Of a stretch of 64,000 bases of DNA, positions 8,090-16,560 are shown in pieces. The notes below the pieces were generated by a model, which had not been told where the DNA came from, did no database searches, and saw nothing but the letters and a program-made list of their open reading frames with translations. Source of the stretch: Pseudochelatococcus lubricantis. Its GTDB lineage: Bacteria > Pseudomonadota > Alphaproteobacteria > Rhizobiales > Beijerinckiaceae. Where the stretch lies: NCBI RefSeq assembly GCF_042432495.1, contig NZ_JBHLXC010000007.1, forward strand, positions 248,001 through 312,000, read 5' to 3'. Position 1 is the stretch's first letter, and each line of letters starts with the position of its first letter. Both the position numbers and the translations under genes were made by a program.

Positions 8090-8844
8090 CGACAGGCGTC
8101 GCGCTCGTCACCGGCGGCACGCGGCGCATCGGCCGCGCGATCTCCCGGCGCCTGGCCGCGGCGGGCTATGCGGTCGCCATCCACTACCGCCACTCGGCGG
8201 CGGAGGCCGACTCGCTGGCGGCGGAGATCGCCGGCGGGGGCGGCCGCGCGGCGACGCTCCACGCCGATCTCGCGGATGCCGGCGCCGTTGCAACGCTCGT
8301 GCCCCATGCCACCGAACGGCTGGGGCCGGTAACGTTGCTCGTCAACAGCGCCTCTATCTTCGAGCCCGACGCCATCGCGGACCTCGGCCTCGGCCTGTGG
8401 GAAGAGACGTTCGCCGTTAATCTGCGCGCGCCCATGCTGCTGGCGCGCGACATGGCCGCAGGTGTGCCGGAGGGGCGGTATGGCGCCATCGTCAATATTC
8501 TGGACCAGCGCGTGTTGAGGCCCAATCCGCAGTTTTTCTCCTACACGCTGACCAAAAGCGCGCTCGCCACCGCCACCCGCACAATGGCGCAGGCGCTGGC
8601 GCCGCGCATCCGGGTAAACGGTGTTGCCCCCGGCCCTACCTGCGCTGGCGCCCGGCAGACGGCGGAGGACTTCGCCCGCCAGGCTGCCGCGACATTGCTC
8701 GGCCGCGGGCCGTCGCCCGGCGAGATCGCCGATGCGGTGCTCTATCTGGCGGGCGCGGCGAGCGTCACCGGTCAGGTGCTGGCGGTGGATGGCGGCCAGC
8801 ATCTGCTCTGGCGCACCGCGGATGTGGACGGCATCCCCGAATAG
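8086..8844 (+). CDS. SDR oxidoreductase, pteridine-reductase/FolM-like
   Basis: 252 residues, short-chain dehydrogenase fold. The cofactor motif is TGGTRRIG (residues 9-16): Arg replaces the central Gly of the usual TGxxxGxG, as in pteridine reductase PTR1 and FolM, which favour NADPH. Also present are NSASIFEPD, the catalytic Tyr-x-x-x-Lys in YTLTK, and the C-terminal VTGQVLAVDGG. FolM-type enzymes reduce dihydromonapterin or dihydrofolate. It overlaps the glycosyltransferase stop by four bases and ends 6 bases before a convergent chemoreceptor gene. The substrate remains an inference. Confidence 0.82.
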   Translation: MTTGVALVTGGTRRIGRAISRRLAAAGYAVAIHYRHSAAEADSLAAEIAGGGGRAATLHADLADAGAVATLVPHATERLGPVTLLVNSASIFEPDAIADLGLGLWEETFAVNLRAPMLLARDMAAGVPEGRYGAIVNILDQRVLRPNPQFFSYTLTKSALATATRTMAQALAPRIRVNGVAPGPTCAGARQTAEDFARQAAATLLGRGPSPGEIADAVLYLAGAASVTGQVLAVDGGQHLLWRTADVDGIPE

Positions 8845-8850
8845 TCGGCC

Positions 8851-10197
8851 TCAGGCTTTTCTCAGGGAGGTGAGAAAGGTGTCCGCCTCGCGGGCCAGGC
8901 TGCTGGCGTCGCCAGCGAGGCGCTCCGACACCGCGCTGACCTCGGCGCCCGATTGCGTGGCGTGCCCGGCGGCCTCGATCACCTCGTTCATGTTGGCGGC
9001 GATGCGCGTGGTCTCGTTTGCCGCCTGCTGGATGGAGCGCGAGATATCGGCGGTCGCCGCCAGTTGCTCCTGCACGGAGGTCGCGACGGAGCCGGCGATG
9101 GCGCTGATCTCGCCGATGGTGGCACCCACGCTGCTGATCGACGAGGCGGTTTCGGAAGCGGCCTGCTGGATTTCGGCGATGCGGGTGGCGATGTCCGCCG
9201 TCGCGTGTTCGGTCTGCGCCGCGAGAGACTTCACTTCCGTCGCGACGACGGCGAAGCCGCGCCCCGCGTTACCTGCGCGCGCGGCCTCGATGGTGGCGTT
9301 GAGGGCGAGCAGCCGGGTCTGCGCGGCGACGGCCTGAATGAGTTCCACCACCTCGCCGATTCGCCGCGCGACCTGAGACAGCCCGTCCACCGCCACGTTG
9401 ACCTCCGTCGCCTGGGCGACTGCCTGCCGCGCGACCTCGGCCGAACGTTCGACGAGCCGGCTGATCTCGTCGCTGGTGGCGGAGAGTTCCTCCGTCGCGG
9501 CGGCGACGGTCTGGGTGTTGACAGAGGCGAGTTCGGCGGCCTTCGTCGACTCCTCGGCGTGCCGCTGCGTCACGGCGACGGTCTCCGTCACGGAGCGGGC
9601 GCTTGCATTGAGGGCGTCGATGGACTGCGCGACGCTGCCGACGATGTTTTTCACCGACAGGTCGAAGCCGCTCGCAAGCTGCGTGTCGTAGGCCTCCCGC
9701 ACGGCGTCGAGATAGGTGGAGATGGCGATGTCCATATCGAGCATGACGACGCGATTGACCGCATCCGCCATCCGCCCGGCCCGCTGCCGTGCCGCCGCCG
9801 GCCGGAGGAGGCTGACGCTGGTGCGGGCGATGAGCGTGTTCAGATGATCGAGCAGGATCATGTAGCCGCCGATGTAGCGGGAAGGTTCGAGGCCGATGCG
9901 GCTGTGAATGAGGCCAACCCGCTGGACGGAGGAGACATAGTCCGCATCGAACCGGCCCGAGAACAGACGTTGCCAGTGCACGATCTGTCCGCGCCGCGCA
10001 TGTCCGGCGGCGCTCTGCGCGGCTTCCGGCGTGGGGCCGAAAAGCTGCGCGACGTCGGGCCGGGCCAGAAGGTGCGCATAGAAGGCGTCCAGAATCTCCG
10101 GCAGAGCCCCCTCGATGATCGGACGAAGCTCCTGAAGTGTCGCCTTGACCTCGTCATCGATTCCCAGGAACGAGATGCGGTCGGATATGTCGATCAT
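8851..10197 (-). CDS. Globin-coupled chemoreceptor 1 (cytoplasmic)
   Basis: 448 residues with no membrane span. Residues about 1-165 form a protoglobin sensor: the proximal heme histidine is probably His98 in RVGLIHSRIGL, followed by SRYIGGYMILLDHLN. The C-terminal half is a methyl-accepting signalling domain with the hairpin tip AAQTRLLALNATIEAARAG and GRGFAVVATEVKSLA. This is the HemAT/globin-coupled-sensor architecture, which binds O2 or other gases and controls CheA. At the tip the nearly invariant Asn of QTNLLALNA is Arg. There is no CheR/CheB docking pentapeptide at the end. A second, related receptor lies 127 bases upstream on the same strand; no other chemotaxis genes are in the window. 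Confidence 0.93.
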   Translation of the reverse strand: MIDISDRISFLGIDDEVKATLQELRPIIEGALPEILDAFYAHLLARPDVAQLFGPTPEAAQSAAGHARRGQIVHWQRLFSGRFDADYVSSVQRVGLIHSRIGLEPSRYIGGYMILLDHLNTLIARTSVSLLRPAAARQRAGRMADAVNRVVMLDMDIAISTYLDAVREAYDTQLASGFDLSVKNIVGSVAQSIDALNASARSVTETVAVTQRHAEESTKAAELASVNTQTVAAATEELSATSDEISRLVERSAEVARQAVAQATEVNVAVDGLSQVARRIGEVVELIQAVAAQTRLLALNATIEAARAGNAGRGFAVVATEVKSLAAQTEHATADIATRIAEIQQAASETASSISSVGATIGEISAIAGSVATSVQEQLAATADISRSIQQAANETTRIAANMNEVIEAAGHATQSGAEVSAVSERLAGDASSLAREADTFLTSLRKA

Positions 10198-10324
10198 GTC
10201 TGTCTCTGTGTTTCAGGCTCTGTACTATTTGTTTTTTCTCAAGGTCAAGCAGGTAAAATTCGATAATATATTTAACATCAGTTTATAATATAATAATTAT
10301 TTTTAGATGTATATTGTAAAAAAG
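10198..10324. other. AT-rich spacer between the two globin-coupled receptors
   Basis: This 127-base spacer is far richer in A and T than the flanking genes (runs such as TATAATATAATAATTATTTTT near 10283-10303). It presumably carries the promoter of receptor 1. A 7-of-8 match to the CtrA box (TTAA-N7-TTAT) is at 10272-10286, but the low GC makes chance likely. Confidence 0.45.
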
Positions 10325-11689
10325 CTACTCATCATCTTTCTGCTTGCCGATGGAGGCGACGAAGGCTGTGGCCTCCCGGTGCAGACGGTCGGCTTCGGTG
10401 TGCAGATCGGCGACGTTGCGCGTCACCTGCGCGCCGGCCTCGCCCGCCGCGTCGGCTGCGCTGACGAGGGCGCCGGCGCTTCTTGAAATGCGCGCGGTTT
10501 CATCGGCGGCGCTCTGGATGGAGCGGGTGATATCGCCGGTGGCGGCGACCTGCTCGTGAACGGATGCCGCGACGGCGCCCGTCAGCGTGTTGATCTCGTC
10601 GATCGTCGCCCGGATGCCCGCAATCGCGCTGACAGTCTGCGTCGATGCCTTCTTGATCTCGTTCATGCGCTCCGAAACATCGGTCGTCGCACCCTCGGTC
10701 CGGGCGGCGAGGGACTTCACCTCCGCCGCGACAACGGCGAAACCCTCGCCCGCCTCCCCGGCGCGCGCGGCCTCGACGGAGGCGTTGAGGGCGAGAAGAT
10801 GCGTCTGCCCTGCGATGGTCTGGATCAGCTTCGCCACCTCGTCGACCCGCGCGGCGAGGTCCGCCAGCCCGTTCACGGCCGCCATCGCCTGCTCCGCCTG
10901 TTCCGTCGCCCGTCCGGTGACGCCGGCGGAGCGGTCGATCTGGCGGCCGATTTCGAGGTTGGTGGCGGACAGTTGTTCCGCCGCCGCGGCGATGGCGTTC
11001 GCGGTGGATGTCGCCTCGTCGGCGGAGCGCAGCGAGGCGCTCGCCCGCGCGCCCGTCTCCGCGATGCCGTCGGCGACGGCCCGGGCGCTCCGCGCCATCG
11101 CCTCGGTGGAGGACAGCAGGTCCCGCGTCACCCGGTCGATCGTTTCCTCGAATTCGTCGACGATGCGCCCGTCGAGCGAATCCCGGATGCCGTCCAGATA
11201 GCTTGAAATCGCGAGATCCATGTCGAGCATGACCGCGCGCCCGACGGCGCTTGCCAGCCGCGCGGTCTTTCCGGCGGCTTCGCGCGGGTGCAGACGGCTG
11301 AAATGCGTGCCGTTGACCATGGCGTTCAATTGTTCGAGCAGGATGAAATAGCCGCCGATATAAGCGGAGGGCTTCAGGCCGATGCGGCTGTGCACCGTGC
11401 CGATGCGCCGCGAGGAGGCGACGTAATCGGCCTCGAAACCGCCGGTGAAGAGCTGCTTCCAATGCGCGATCTGCGCCTGTTTCGCACGGGCGACGCCCGT
11501 CCGCTGCTGCTCGGGCGTCGCGCCGAACAGGGCGACGAGTTCCGGCCACCCGCCGACACGCTCGTAAAACGTGTCGAGCACCTGCGGAAGACGGGCCTCG
11601 ATCTTCGGGAACCACTCCCTGAGAAGGGCGATCGTCGTATCGTCGATCTTCAGAAACTGTTTTTTCAGGGCCAGCGTGTTGCGATGCAT
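10325..11689 (-). CDS. Globin-coupled chemoreceptor 2 (cytoplasmic)
   Basis: 454 residues with the same layout as receptor 1: a protoglobin domain (about 10-170; probable heme ligand His100 in RIGTVHSRIGLKPSAYIGGYFILLEQLN), a short linker and a methyl-accepting signalling domain without membrane spans. The tip reads AGQTHLLALNASVEAARAGEAG, so here the conserved Asn is His. The close parallel in length, order and motifs suggests an old tandem duplication. The transcript would start in the AT-rich region 11690-12000. Likely signals are O2, CO or NO bound by heme; which of these is inference. Confidence 0.93.
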   Translation of the reverse strand: MHRNTLALKKQFLKIDDTTIALLREWFPKIEARLPQVLDTFYERVGGWPELVALFGATPEQQRTGVARAKQAQIAHWKQLFTGGFEADYVASSRRIGTVHSRIGLKPSAYIGGYFILLEQLNAMVNGTHFSRLHPREAAGKTARLASAVGRAVMLDMDLAISSYLDGIRDSLDGRIVDEFEETIDRVTRDLLSSTEAMARSARAVADGIAETGARASASLRSADEATSTANAIAAAAEQLSATNLEIGRQIDRSAGVTGRATEQAEQAMAAVNGLADLAARVDEVAKLIQTIAGQTHLLALNASVEAARAGEAGEGFAVVAAEVKSLAARTEGATTDVSERMNEIKKASTQTVSAIAGIRATIDEINTLTGAVAASVHEQVAATGDITRSIQSAADETARISRSAGALVSAADAAGEAGAQVTRNVADLHTEADRLHREATAFVASIGKQKDDE

Positions 11690-12296
11690 GGGATGAAAAC
11701 TCTGTTGAAACAGCTGTGCAATATTTCGGAAATCAAGGCGCTCTGAAAGACGTTAAAACAAACATATAATCATATTTTTTGAATAATTATTGATTTTTGA
11801 AAATATCATATTTCCTATTTCCTTCTTGTTTCTCTCTAAAGATAGAAAGTAAATCGGATAGAAAGGAATTTTACATGCGAAAATAATTCATTTCTGTGCT
11901 TTAACGGCGAATCATTTCGTTGAATTATCACGAGTTATTACGATAAAGCTATACGTAGAATTTCTTATATTTAATTTACTCTACCTCGTGAACAGCGTAG
12001 TACGTATAGATATCGCCAACGCCCGCGGTCGGAAGCTGCGCTCAAAGTCAGAAAATTATGTCTTTGAGGAACCGGAGCTTTTTCCGCCAAAGGCAAGCGC
12101 CGGAATGCCCCTCTTTCAGCGGAAACACTCGGCCAGGCGCGGATGAGGCGGGCTTGTCGGTCGGCGTATAGAGCGCCAGACGATCTGATGGAATCAGATC
12201 GTACGCTCTAAAGTCTATATTTTACCGCAGCTTGCGTTCCCGCAACTCGCACTCAATGCGATGGATCGACTTGAATGCAAACTGCTATGGTTGCCG
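11690..12296. other. AT-rich gene-free region upstream of the receptor pair
   Basis: This 607-base stretch between the pgeF stop and the receptor 2 start contains no credible gene. Roughly 11750-12010 is strongly AT-rich against a GC-rich chromosome and probably contains the receptor promoter. A perfect palindromic repeat lies at 12168-12210 near the pgeF end. Confidence 0.55.
12168..12210. repeat. Palindromic intergenic repeat
   Basis: CGATCTGAT (12181-12189) and ATCAGATCG (12193-12201) form a perfect 9-bp stem with a three-base loop. An outer stem AGAGCG (12170-12175) with CGCTCT (12204-12209) extends it. The form resembles repetitive palindromes scattered in Hyphomicrobiales genomes. It lies just past the pgeF stop (minus strand), where it could also slow transcription. 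Confidence 0.6.
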
Positions 12297-13115
12297 TCAC
12301 GCTTCCTGATGCAGCGCGATCGCGGCTATCAGACGGCCGTAATCGGTCTCGTTGCGATGCGTGGCCCGGCGATAGCTGTAGAAGCGGGCTTCGTCGCCAT
12401 AGGTGCACAGGCCGAGATGCTCGAAGGTGCCGATGCCGGCGGCGGCGGCCCGCGCGCCGATGAAGCCGGGCAGGTCGAAGCGCGCGTGCCCTGCGCGATC
12501 CGAGAGGGCGAAGAACCGGCTGTTGCCGGGGTCGGCCTCCGTGAAACGGTCGACGAATTCCGGCCCCACTTCATAGGCCGTCTGGCTGATCGTCGGCCCC
12601 AGTGCCACGCGAATGCGTGCCCGTTGCGCGCCGAGCTGTTCCATGCGGTCGATGGTCGCCTCCAGCACGCCAGCGAAAGCGCCCTTCCAGCCCGCGTGTG
12701 CGGCGCCGATCACGCCCGCCTGCGCATCGGCGAACAGCAGCGGCCCGCAGTCGGCGGTGGCGATGCCGAGAATCACGCCCGGCCTGTCGGTCACCATGGC
12801 GTCGGCGCGTGGCCGCTCGTCCGCCGGAAACGGCGTTTCCACCGTCACCACATCCGCGGAATGCACCTGATACAGCGTGACGAGGCGCTCGGGAGCGAGG
12901 CCGAAGTGGCCCGCCATGCGCCGGCGATTCTCATCGACGGCCGGGCGCGCATCCGCCGAGCCAAGCCCGCCGTTGAGGCCCGTGTAAAGCCCGTCCGACG
13001 CGCCGCCGCGCCGGGTGAAAAAGGCATGCCGCAGGCCGGGCAGGGCGGACAGCGCCGCCGCTTCCAGCGCTTCCGGCCCCCCGGCGCCCGGGGGCGTATC
13101 GTTCTGTCCGCTCAT
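12297..13115 (-). CDS. pgeF: Peptidoglycan editing factor PgeF (YfiH, laccase-domain)
   Basis: 272 residues from the ATG at 13115, chosen because AGGAGG is five bases upstream; a longer frame reaches 13145 without such a site. The Cu-oxidase_4 (DUF152) family removes wrongly incorporated serine from UDP-MurNAc-peptides and so keeps muropeptides correct; some members also show purine nucleoside or laccase activity. Metal-site motifs are visible: LYQVHSADV (His85), IATADCGPLLF (Cys123) and AAHAGWKG (His140), with SYRRATHRNETDYGR at the end. It is the third gene of a lgt-midA-pgeF run, which makes a cell-envelope role sensible. Confidence 0.93.
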   Translation of the reverse strand: MSGQNDTPPGAGGPEALEAAALSALPGLRHAFFTRRGGASDGLYTGLNGGLGSADARPAVDENRRRMAGHFGLAPERLVTLYQVHSADVVTVETPFPADERPRADAMVTDRPGVILGIATADCGPLLFADAQAGVIGAAHAGWKGAFAGVLEATIDRMEQLGAQRARIRVALGPTISQTAYEVGPEFVDRFTEADPGNSRFFALSDRAGHARFDLPGFIGARAAAAGIGTFEHLGLCTYGDEARFYSYRRATHRNETDYGRLIAAIALHQEA

Positions 13116-13265
13116 GATGCCTCCTGTCGGGTGGGCCAGCAGCACGGTCCGATGTGAGCGGAACGCGCTCCGGTGCCGCTCGTCGTCGAATCGTCGTGCC
13201 TTCTGCCGTTTATCGGCCGGGCACGTTTCAAAACCGCTAAACCGGGGCGGATCCGGGATCGCGCG

Positions 13266-14384
13266 TCAGGGATCGTGCCGCCTGTCGAAGCCTGGCAGCA
13301 GCGGCATGGCCGGATGGGCCACGGCCATCACCTTGAACAACTGGCCCATGCCGCGCGTCTCCATATCGATGAGACGGGCGAGCGCCGTATCGATGGATGC
13401 CGCCTTGTCGGGCGCGCCCTCCCGCAGTGCCGCCGCCCGCTCGCGGATGCCGAGGTTCAGCAGGAACTCGCCCTGCGTCGTGGGGCCGTGAACCGCGCCG
13501 CCCGCCATCCGCGCGGCCTGCGCGAGGGCGGCGAAGTCGACATGCACGGTGACATCCGCCTCGCCCGGCGCATCGAGCACACCGGTGTAGCCGTGGTCGC
13601 GCACGGCCTGCAACGTTTCGCCGTAGCCGGTGCGCAGATGGCCGTAGTCGACGACGAGCAGCGCGCCGCCGTCGTGCGCGATGCGCTCCGTGATCTCGCG
13701 CATGGCGATGATCTGGCTGGCGGGAAACTCCATCAGCGCGCCCTCGGGCGCGTCGCGCTTCAGCGCGGGCTCCGGGGCCGGGGCGAGGCCGAAGGCGAGT
13801 TCGCCCTTCGCGTCGAGGCCGACGAGCCGCTCGAACCAGCCCTCGCGCCCGCGCACGTACTGGCGCACCGGCAGGCAATCGAAGAACTCGTTGGCGATGA
13901 CGATGGTGGGACCGTCCGGCACCTGCGCGAAGGCGTCGTGCCATTCGGGCGCGAAGCCGGAATGCTCCAGCGTCGCCGCCTGCAGCCCGCGCAGCACGGG
14001 GCTCGTCTCGACGAGGTGCACCTCGATGGCGGCGTGGAAGGCCGGCAGGGCGCGGGCGGCGCGTAGCGCGTCCTTCATCAGCGTGCCGCGACCGGGGCCG
14101 AGTTCGACGAGGCGCACGCGCGACGGTTCGCCCAGATGGCGCCACGCCTCCGCCGCCCACAGGCCGATAAGCTCGCCGAACATCTGCGAGATTTCCGGCG
14201 CCGTTACGAAATCGCCGGCAAGGCCGAGCGGATCGCGGGTCATGTAGTAACCGTGGCGCGGATGGCCGAGGCAGAGCGCCATGTAAAGCTCCACCGTGAT
14301 GGGGCCGTTGGCGGCGATGACGGCCTTCATTTCCCGCGCCAGCGGCGTTTCCGGCTTCGGCGTGTCGTGCGTGGGCGTGCTCAT
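13266..14384 (-). CDS. SAM-dependent methyltransferase, MidA/NDUFAF7 family
   Basis: 372 residues starting at 14384; GAGAGGAAAC precedes the ATG, and the sequence begins in family style with LAREMKAVIAANGPITVELYMALCLGHPRHGYYM. Motifs include DFVTAPEISQMFGELIGLW, the SAM-binding LVELGPGRGTLMKD, IVIANEFFDCLPVRQ and LVVDYGH. Human NDUFAF7 and its relatives dimethylate a symmetric arginine of the NADH dehydrogenase 49-kDa subunit (NuoD), so a role in complex I assembly is expected but not shown here. The ATG overlaps the lgt stop (ATGA), so translation is coupled; pgeF follows 150 bases later. Confidence 0.92.
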   Translation of the reverse strand: MSTPTHDTPKPETPLAREMKAVIAANGPITVELYMALCLGHPRHGYYMTRDPLGLAGDFVTAPEISQMFGELIGLWAAEAWRHLGEPSRVRLVELGPGRGTLMKDALRAARALPAFHAAIEVHLVETSPVLRGLQAATLEHSGFAPEWHDAFAQVPDGPTIVIANEFFDCLPVRQYVRGREGWFERLVGLDAKGELAFGLAPAPEPALKRDAPEGALMEFPASQIIAMREITERIAHDGGALLVVDYGHLRTGYGETLQAVRDHGYTGVLDAPGEADVTVHVDFAALAQAARMAGGAVHGPTTQGEFLLNLGIRERAAALREGAPDKAASIDTALARLIDMETRGMGQLFKVMAVAHPAMPLLPGFDRRHDP

Positions 14385-15268
14385 GCTGTTTCCTCTCCGG
14401 CGCGTGGCTCGCGGTCGAGAGCGCGCCGGACGAGCCACAGCCCGGCGATCAGCAACGGCAGGCTCAGCAGCATGCCCATGGTCACGCCGCCCTCCAGCGC
14501 GGAAACCTGCGTGCCGAACAGGAAACCGAGCTGCGGATCCGGCTCGCGAAAAAATTCGCAGGCGCTGCGCGCGATGGCGTAGCCTGCGGCGAAGACGCCC
14601 GTAACCAGCCCGGGGCGGCGGAAACCCGCCACCCGCACGACCGCCGCGACAAGCAGGAAGAGCAGCACGCCCTCCGCAAGTGCTTCGTACAACTGGCTCG
14701 GATGGCGCGGAACGGGCCCGCCATTCGGAAACACAACCGCGAACGGAAGGTCGGGCGCGGGCCTGCCCCACAGCTCGCCGTTGATGAAATTCGCGATGCG
14801 GCCGAAAAAGAGGCCGATCGGCGCCACCGTCGCCGCAACGTCGAAGAACGACAGAATGGGAATCTTCCGCGCCCGCGCCAGCAGCGCCATGGCGACGGCC
14901 GCGCCCGCGAGGCCGCCGTGGAAGGCCATGCCGCCCTGCCAGACGGCGAAGATCGACAGCGGATCGGAGAAATACTGGCCGGGGTTGTAGAACAGCACGT
15001 AGCCGAGCCGCCCGCCCAGCACGACGCCGAGCGCGACGTAGACCAGCATGTCATCGATATCGGTGACGGAGGGCCGGGGCACGCCGCCCCACAGCGATGC
15101 GGCGCTGACGAGGCGGCGCGCATATAGCCATCCGCCGACGAGGCCGGCGATATAGGCGAGCGCGTACCAGCGAATCGCGAAGGGCCCGATGGCGACGGCC
15201 ACCGGGTCTATGGCCGGAAAGGCCAGCGCCATCACGGGCGCGGCGAGGGCGGATGCGGATATCGGCAT
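14381..15268 (-). CDS. lgt: Prolipoprotein diacylglyceryl transferase
   Basis: Inner-membrane enzyme that transfers diacylglycerol from phosphatidylglycerol to the lipobox cysteine of prolipoproteins, the first step of lipoprotein maturation. 295 residues with about seven membrane spans. The Lgt signature GRIANFINGELWGR is at 156-169, preceded by the conserved VLGGRLGYVLFYNP and GGMAFHGGLAG segments; RHPSQLYEA is also typical. It leads the lgt-midA-pgeF transcription unit. A likely substrate, the efflux adaptor lipoprotein, is encoded 1.3 kb away. Confidence 0.96.
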   Translation of the reverse strand: MPISASALAAPVMALAFPAIDPVAVAIGPFAIRWYALAYIAGLVGGWLYARRLVSAASLWGGVPRPSVTDIDDMLVYVALGVVLGGRLGYVLFYNPGQYFSDPLSIFAVWQGGMAFHGGLAGAAVAMALLARARKIPILSFFDVAATVAPIGLFFGRIANFINGELWGRPAPDLPFAVVFPNGGPVPRHPSQLYEALAEGVLLFLLVAAVVRVAGFRRPGLVTGVFAAGYAIARSACEFFREPDPQLGFLFGTQVSALEGGVTMGMLLSLPLLIAGLWLVRRALDREPRAGEETA

Positions 15269-15342
15269 GCTTGCTCCAGACTTGACGCTGCCACTGTCCC
15301 CGTCGGGCGCGGCGCGTCAAGCCCGGTGTTGCGCGAACGCCG

Positions 15343-16062
15343 TCAGTTGCGGCCGCTCTGGCCTTCCGGCTGATCGAGAATGACGCCGGACAGCGGCTCG
15401 ACGAGGACGAGCTCGTCCCGCACCTCACGCACGCCGGGCACCGATTCGATCAGCACCTTCAGCGCCTCGCGCACCGTCGCGTCGAAGATCGTGCCGCGCA
15501 GCGTCACCACGCCGTCCTCGACGTCCGGGGTGGGGATGTAGGGCGGCGCCCACGGCTCGCGCGCGATGGCCGCGGTGATCTGGTCACGGATGGTCTGGTC
15601 GCTGGCGAGTTCCGTGCGACTCAGCTGCTTCGAGAGCGCCCGCAGCAGGTCGACGCGGCTGACGATGCCGACGAGCTTGCCGTTGGCCGTCACCGGCACG
15701 CGCTTGATCTTGTGCTTCTCGAACAGCGAGACGATGTCGGCAAGCGGCGTGTACTGGGTGACGGTGACGGGATCGGGCGTCATCACGTCCTTCACCCGGC
15801 GCGCGTTCGCCTCCACGTAGTCGGCGGCGGCCTTCGCCGGGCCGAGGATGAATTCGAGCCACCGGGTGCGTTCGCGCCGGGTGTCGAGTTCGGACCGGCG
15901 CAGGAAGTCACCCTCCGTGACGACGCCGACGAGATGGTTTTCGGCGTCGACCACGGGAAGGCCGCTGACCTTCTTTTCAAGCATCAACGCCACGACATCG
16001 GCGATGCGGTCTTCCGGCTTTACGGTGAGGACGTCGCGGGTCATGATATCGGCGGCTTTCAC
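15343..16062 (-). CDS. CBS-domain protein with C-terminal BON domain
   Basis: 239 residues from a GTG at 16062 with GGAG eight bases upstream; the longer open frame (to 16233) adds a non-conserved basic stretch. Two CBS motifs start at MTRDVLTVKPEDRIADVVALMLEKKVSGLPVVDAENHLVGVVTEGDFLRR and at VMTPDPVTVTQYTPLADIVSLFEKHKIKRVPV, each given here only in part as landmarks; a BON domain occupies about residues 165-225 (VEDGVVTLRGTIFDATVREALKV). CBS pairs bind adenine nucleotides and often report energy state; BON domains bind membranes or other proteins. It is probably a soluble stress or energy sensor with no defined partner here. Confidence 0.88.
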   Translation of the reverse strand: MKAADIMTRDVLTVKPEDRIADVVALMLEKKVSGLPVVDAENHLVGVVTEGDFLRRSELDTRRERTRWLEFILGPAKAAADYVEANARRVKDVMTPDPVTVTQYTPLADIVSLFEKHKIKRVPVTANGKLVGIVSRVDLLRALSKQLSRTELASDQTIRDQITAAIAREPWAPPYIPTPDVEDGVVTLRGTIFDATVREALKVLIESVPGVREVRDELVLVEPLSGVILDQPEGQSGRN

Positions 16063-16546
16063 GGGAGTTCTCCAGTCATTCTTGGCAAGCTCGATTGGCA
16101 AGCTCGTTCTTGGCATGCTGGCGCAGCGATTGCGCCTGTATTTCATATTACCCCTAGCACGCCGGCCTGCACAGCCATTTGACGTGGCGCAACGCGCGGC
16201 AGCCACCCGCCGGGGTGCCCGTTTTGCGGGCATCCACGTTGAAACCCGTCCAGACTAGATGGAGCAAGAATCCCTGACAGCGCCTCGCGGGGTCGGCTGG
16301 CCGATGATTTTGGCCCCTGCCGCGTTGTCCATCCTGGCTGGCGCAACCGGCATCTACTGCGTTCGGCGCCAAGGGAAATCAGGTTGGCAGGATGACCAAA
16401 ATTCCCCGACCATCCTCAACCATGAGGTTCCGTCAGGGGGGCTGGGCCGGCAAACGCAGGCTACCTGTAGCGCCTGTAATTGTTAATGTTCCGCTGTATT
16501 GTTCTGTCACGGTTTCCATGTATAACCGACCCCGATAGATTTAGAC
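16063..16546. other. Divergent intergenic region between CBS-BON gene and efflux operon
   Basis: This 484-base gap has a 12-base direct repeat TTGGCAAGCTCG (16082-16093 and 16095-16106) in the CBS-gene leader, and on the other side an efflux promoter at 16499-16526 with an inverted repeat at its start point. No regulator gene is present in the gap, and I see no credible coding frame. Confidence 0.5.
16499..16526 (+). promoter_or_regulatory. Predicted promoter of the RND efflux operon
   Basis: TTGTTC at 16499-16504, a 16-base spacer and TATAAC at 16521-16526. Transcription would begin near 16533, inside the inverted repeat 16530-16560. Confidence 0.5.
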
Positions 16547-16560
16547 TTGATATATCGGGG
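16530..16560. promoter_or_regulatory. Inverted repeat over the efflux transcription start (operator or leader hairpin)
   Basis: CCCCGATA (16530-16537) and TATCGGGG (16553-16560) form a perfect 8-bp dyad immediately after the predicted -10 box. It could be a TetR/MarR-type operator. In RNA it would fold over the GGGGG stretch that could serve a GTG start at 16568. Confidence 0.45.
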
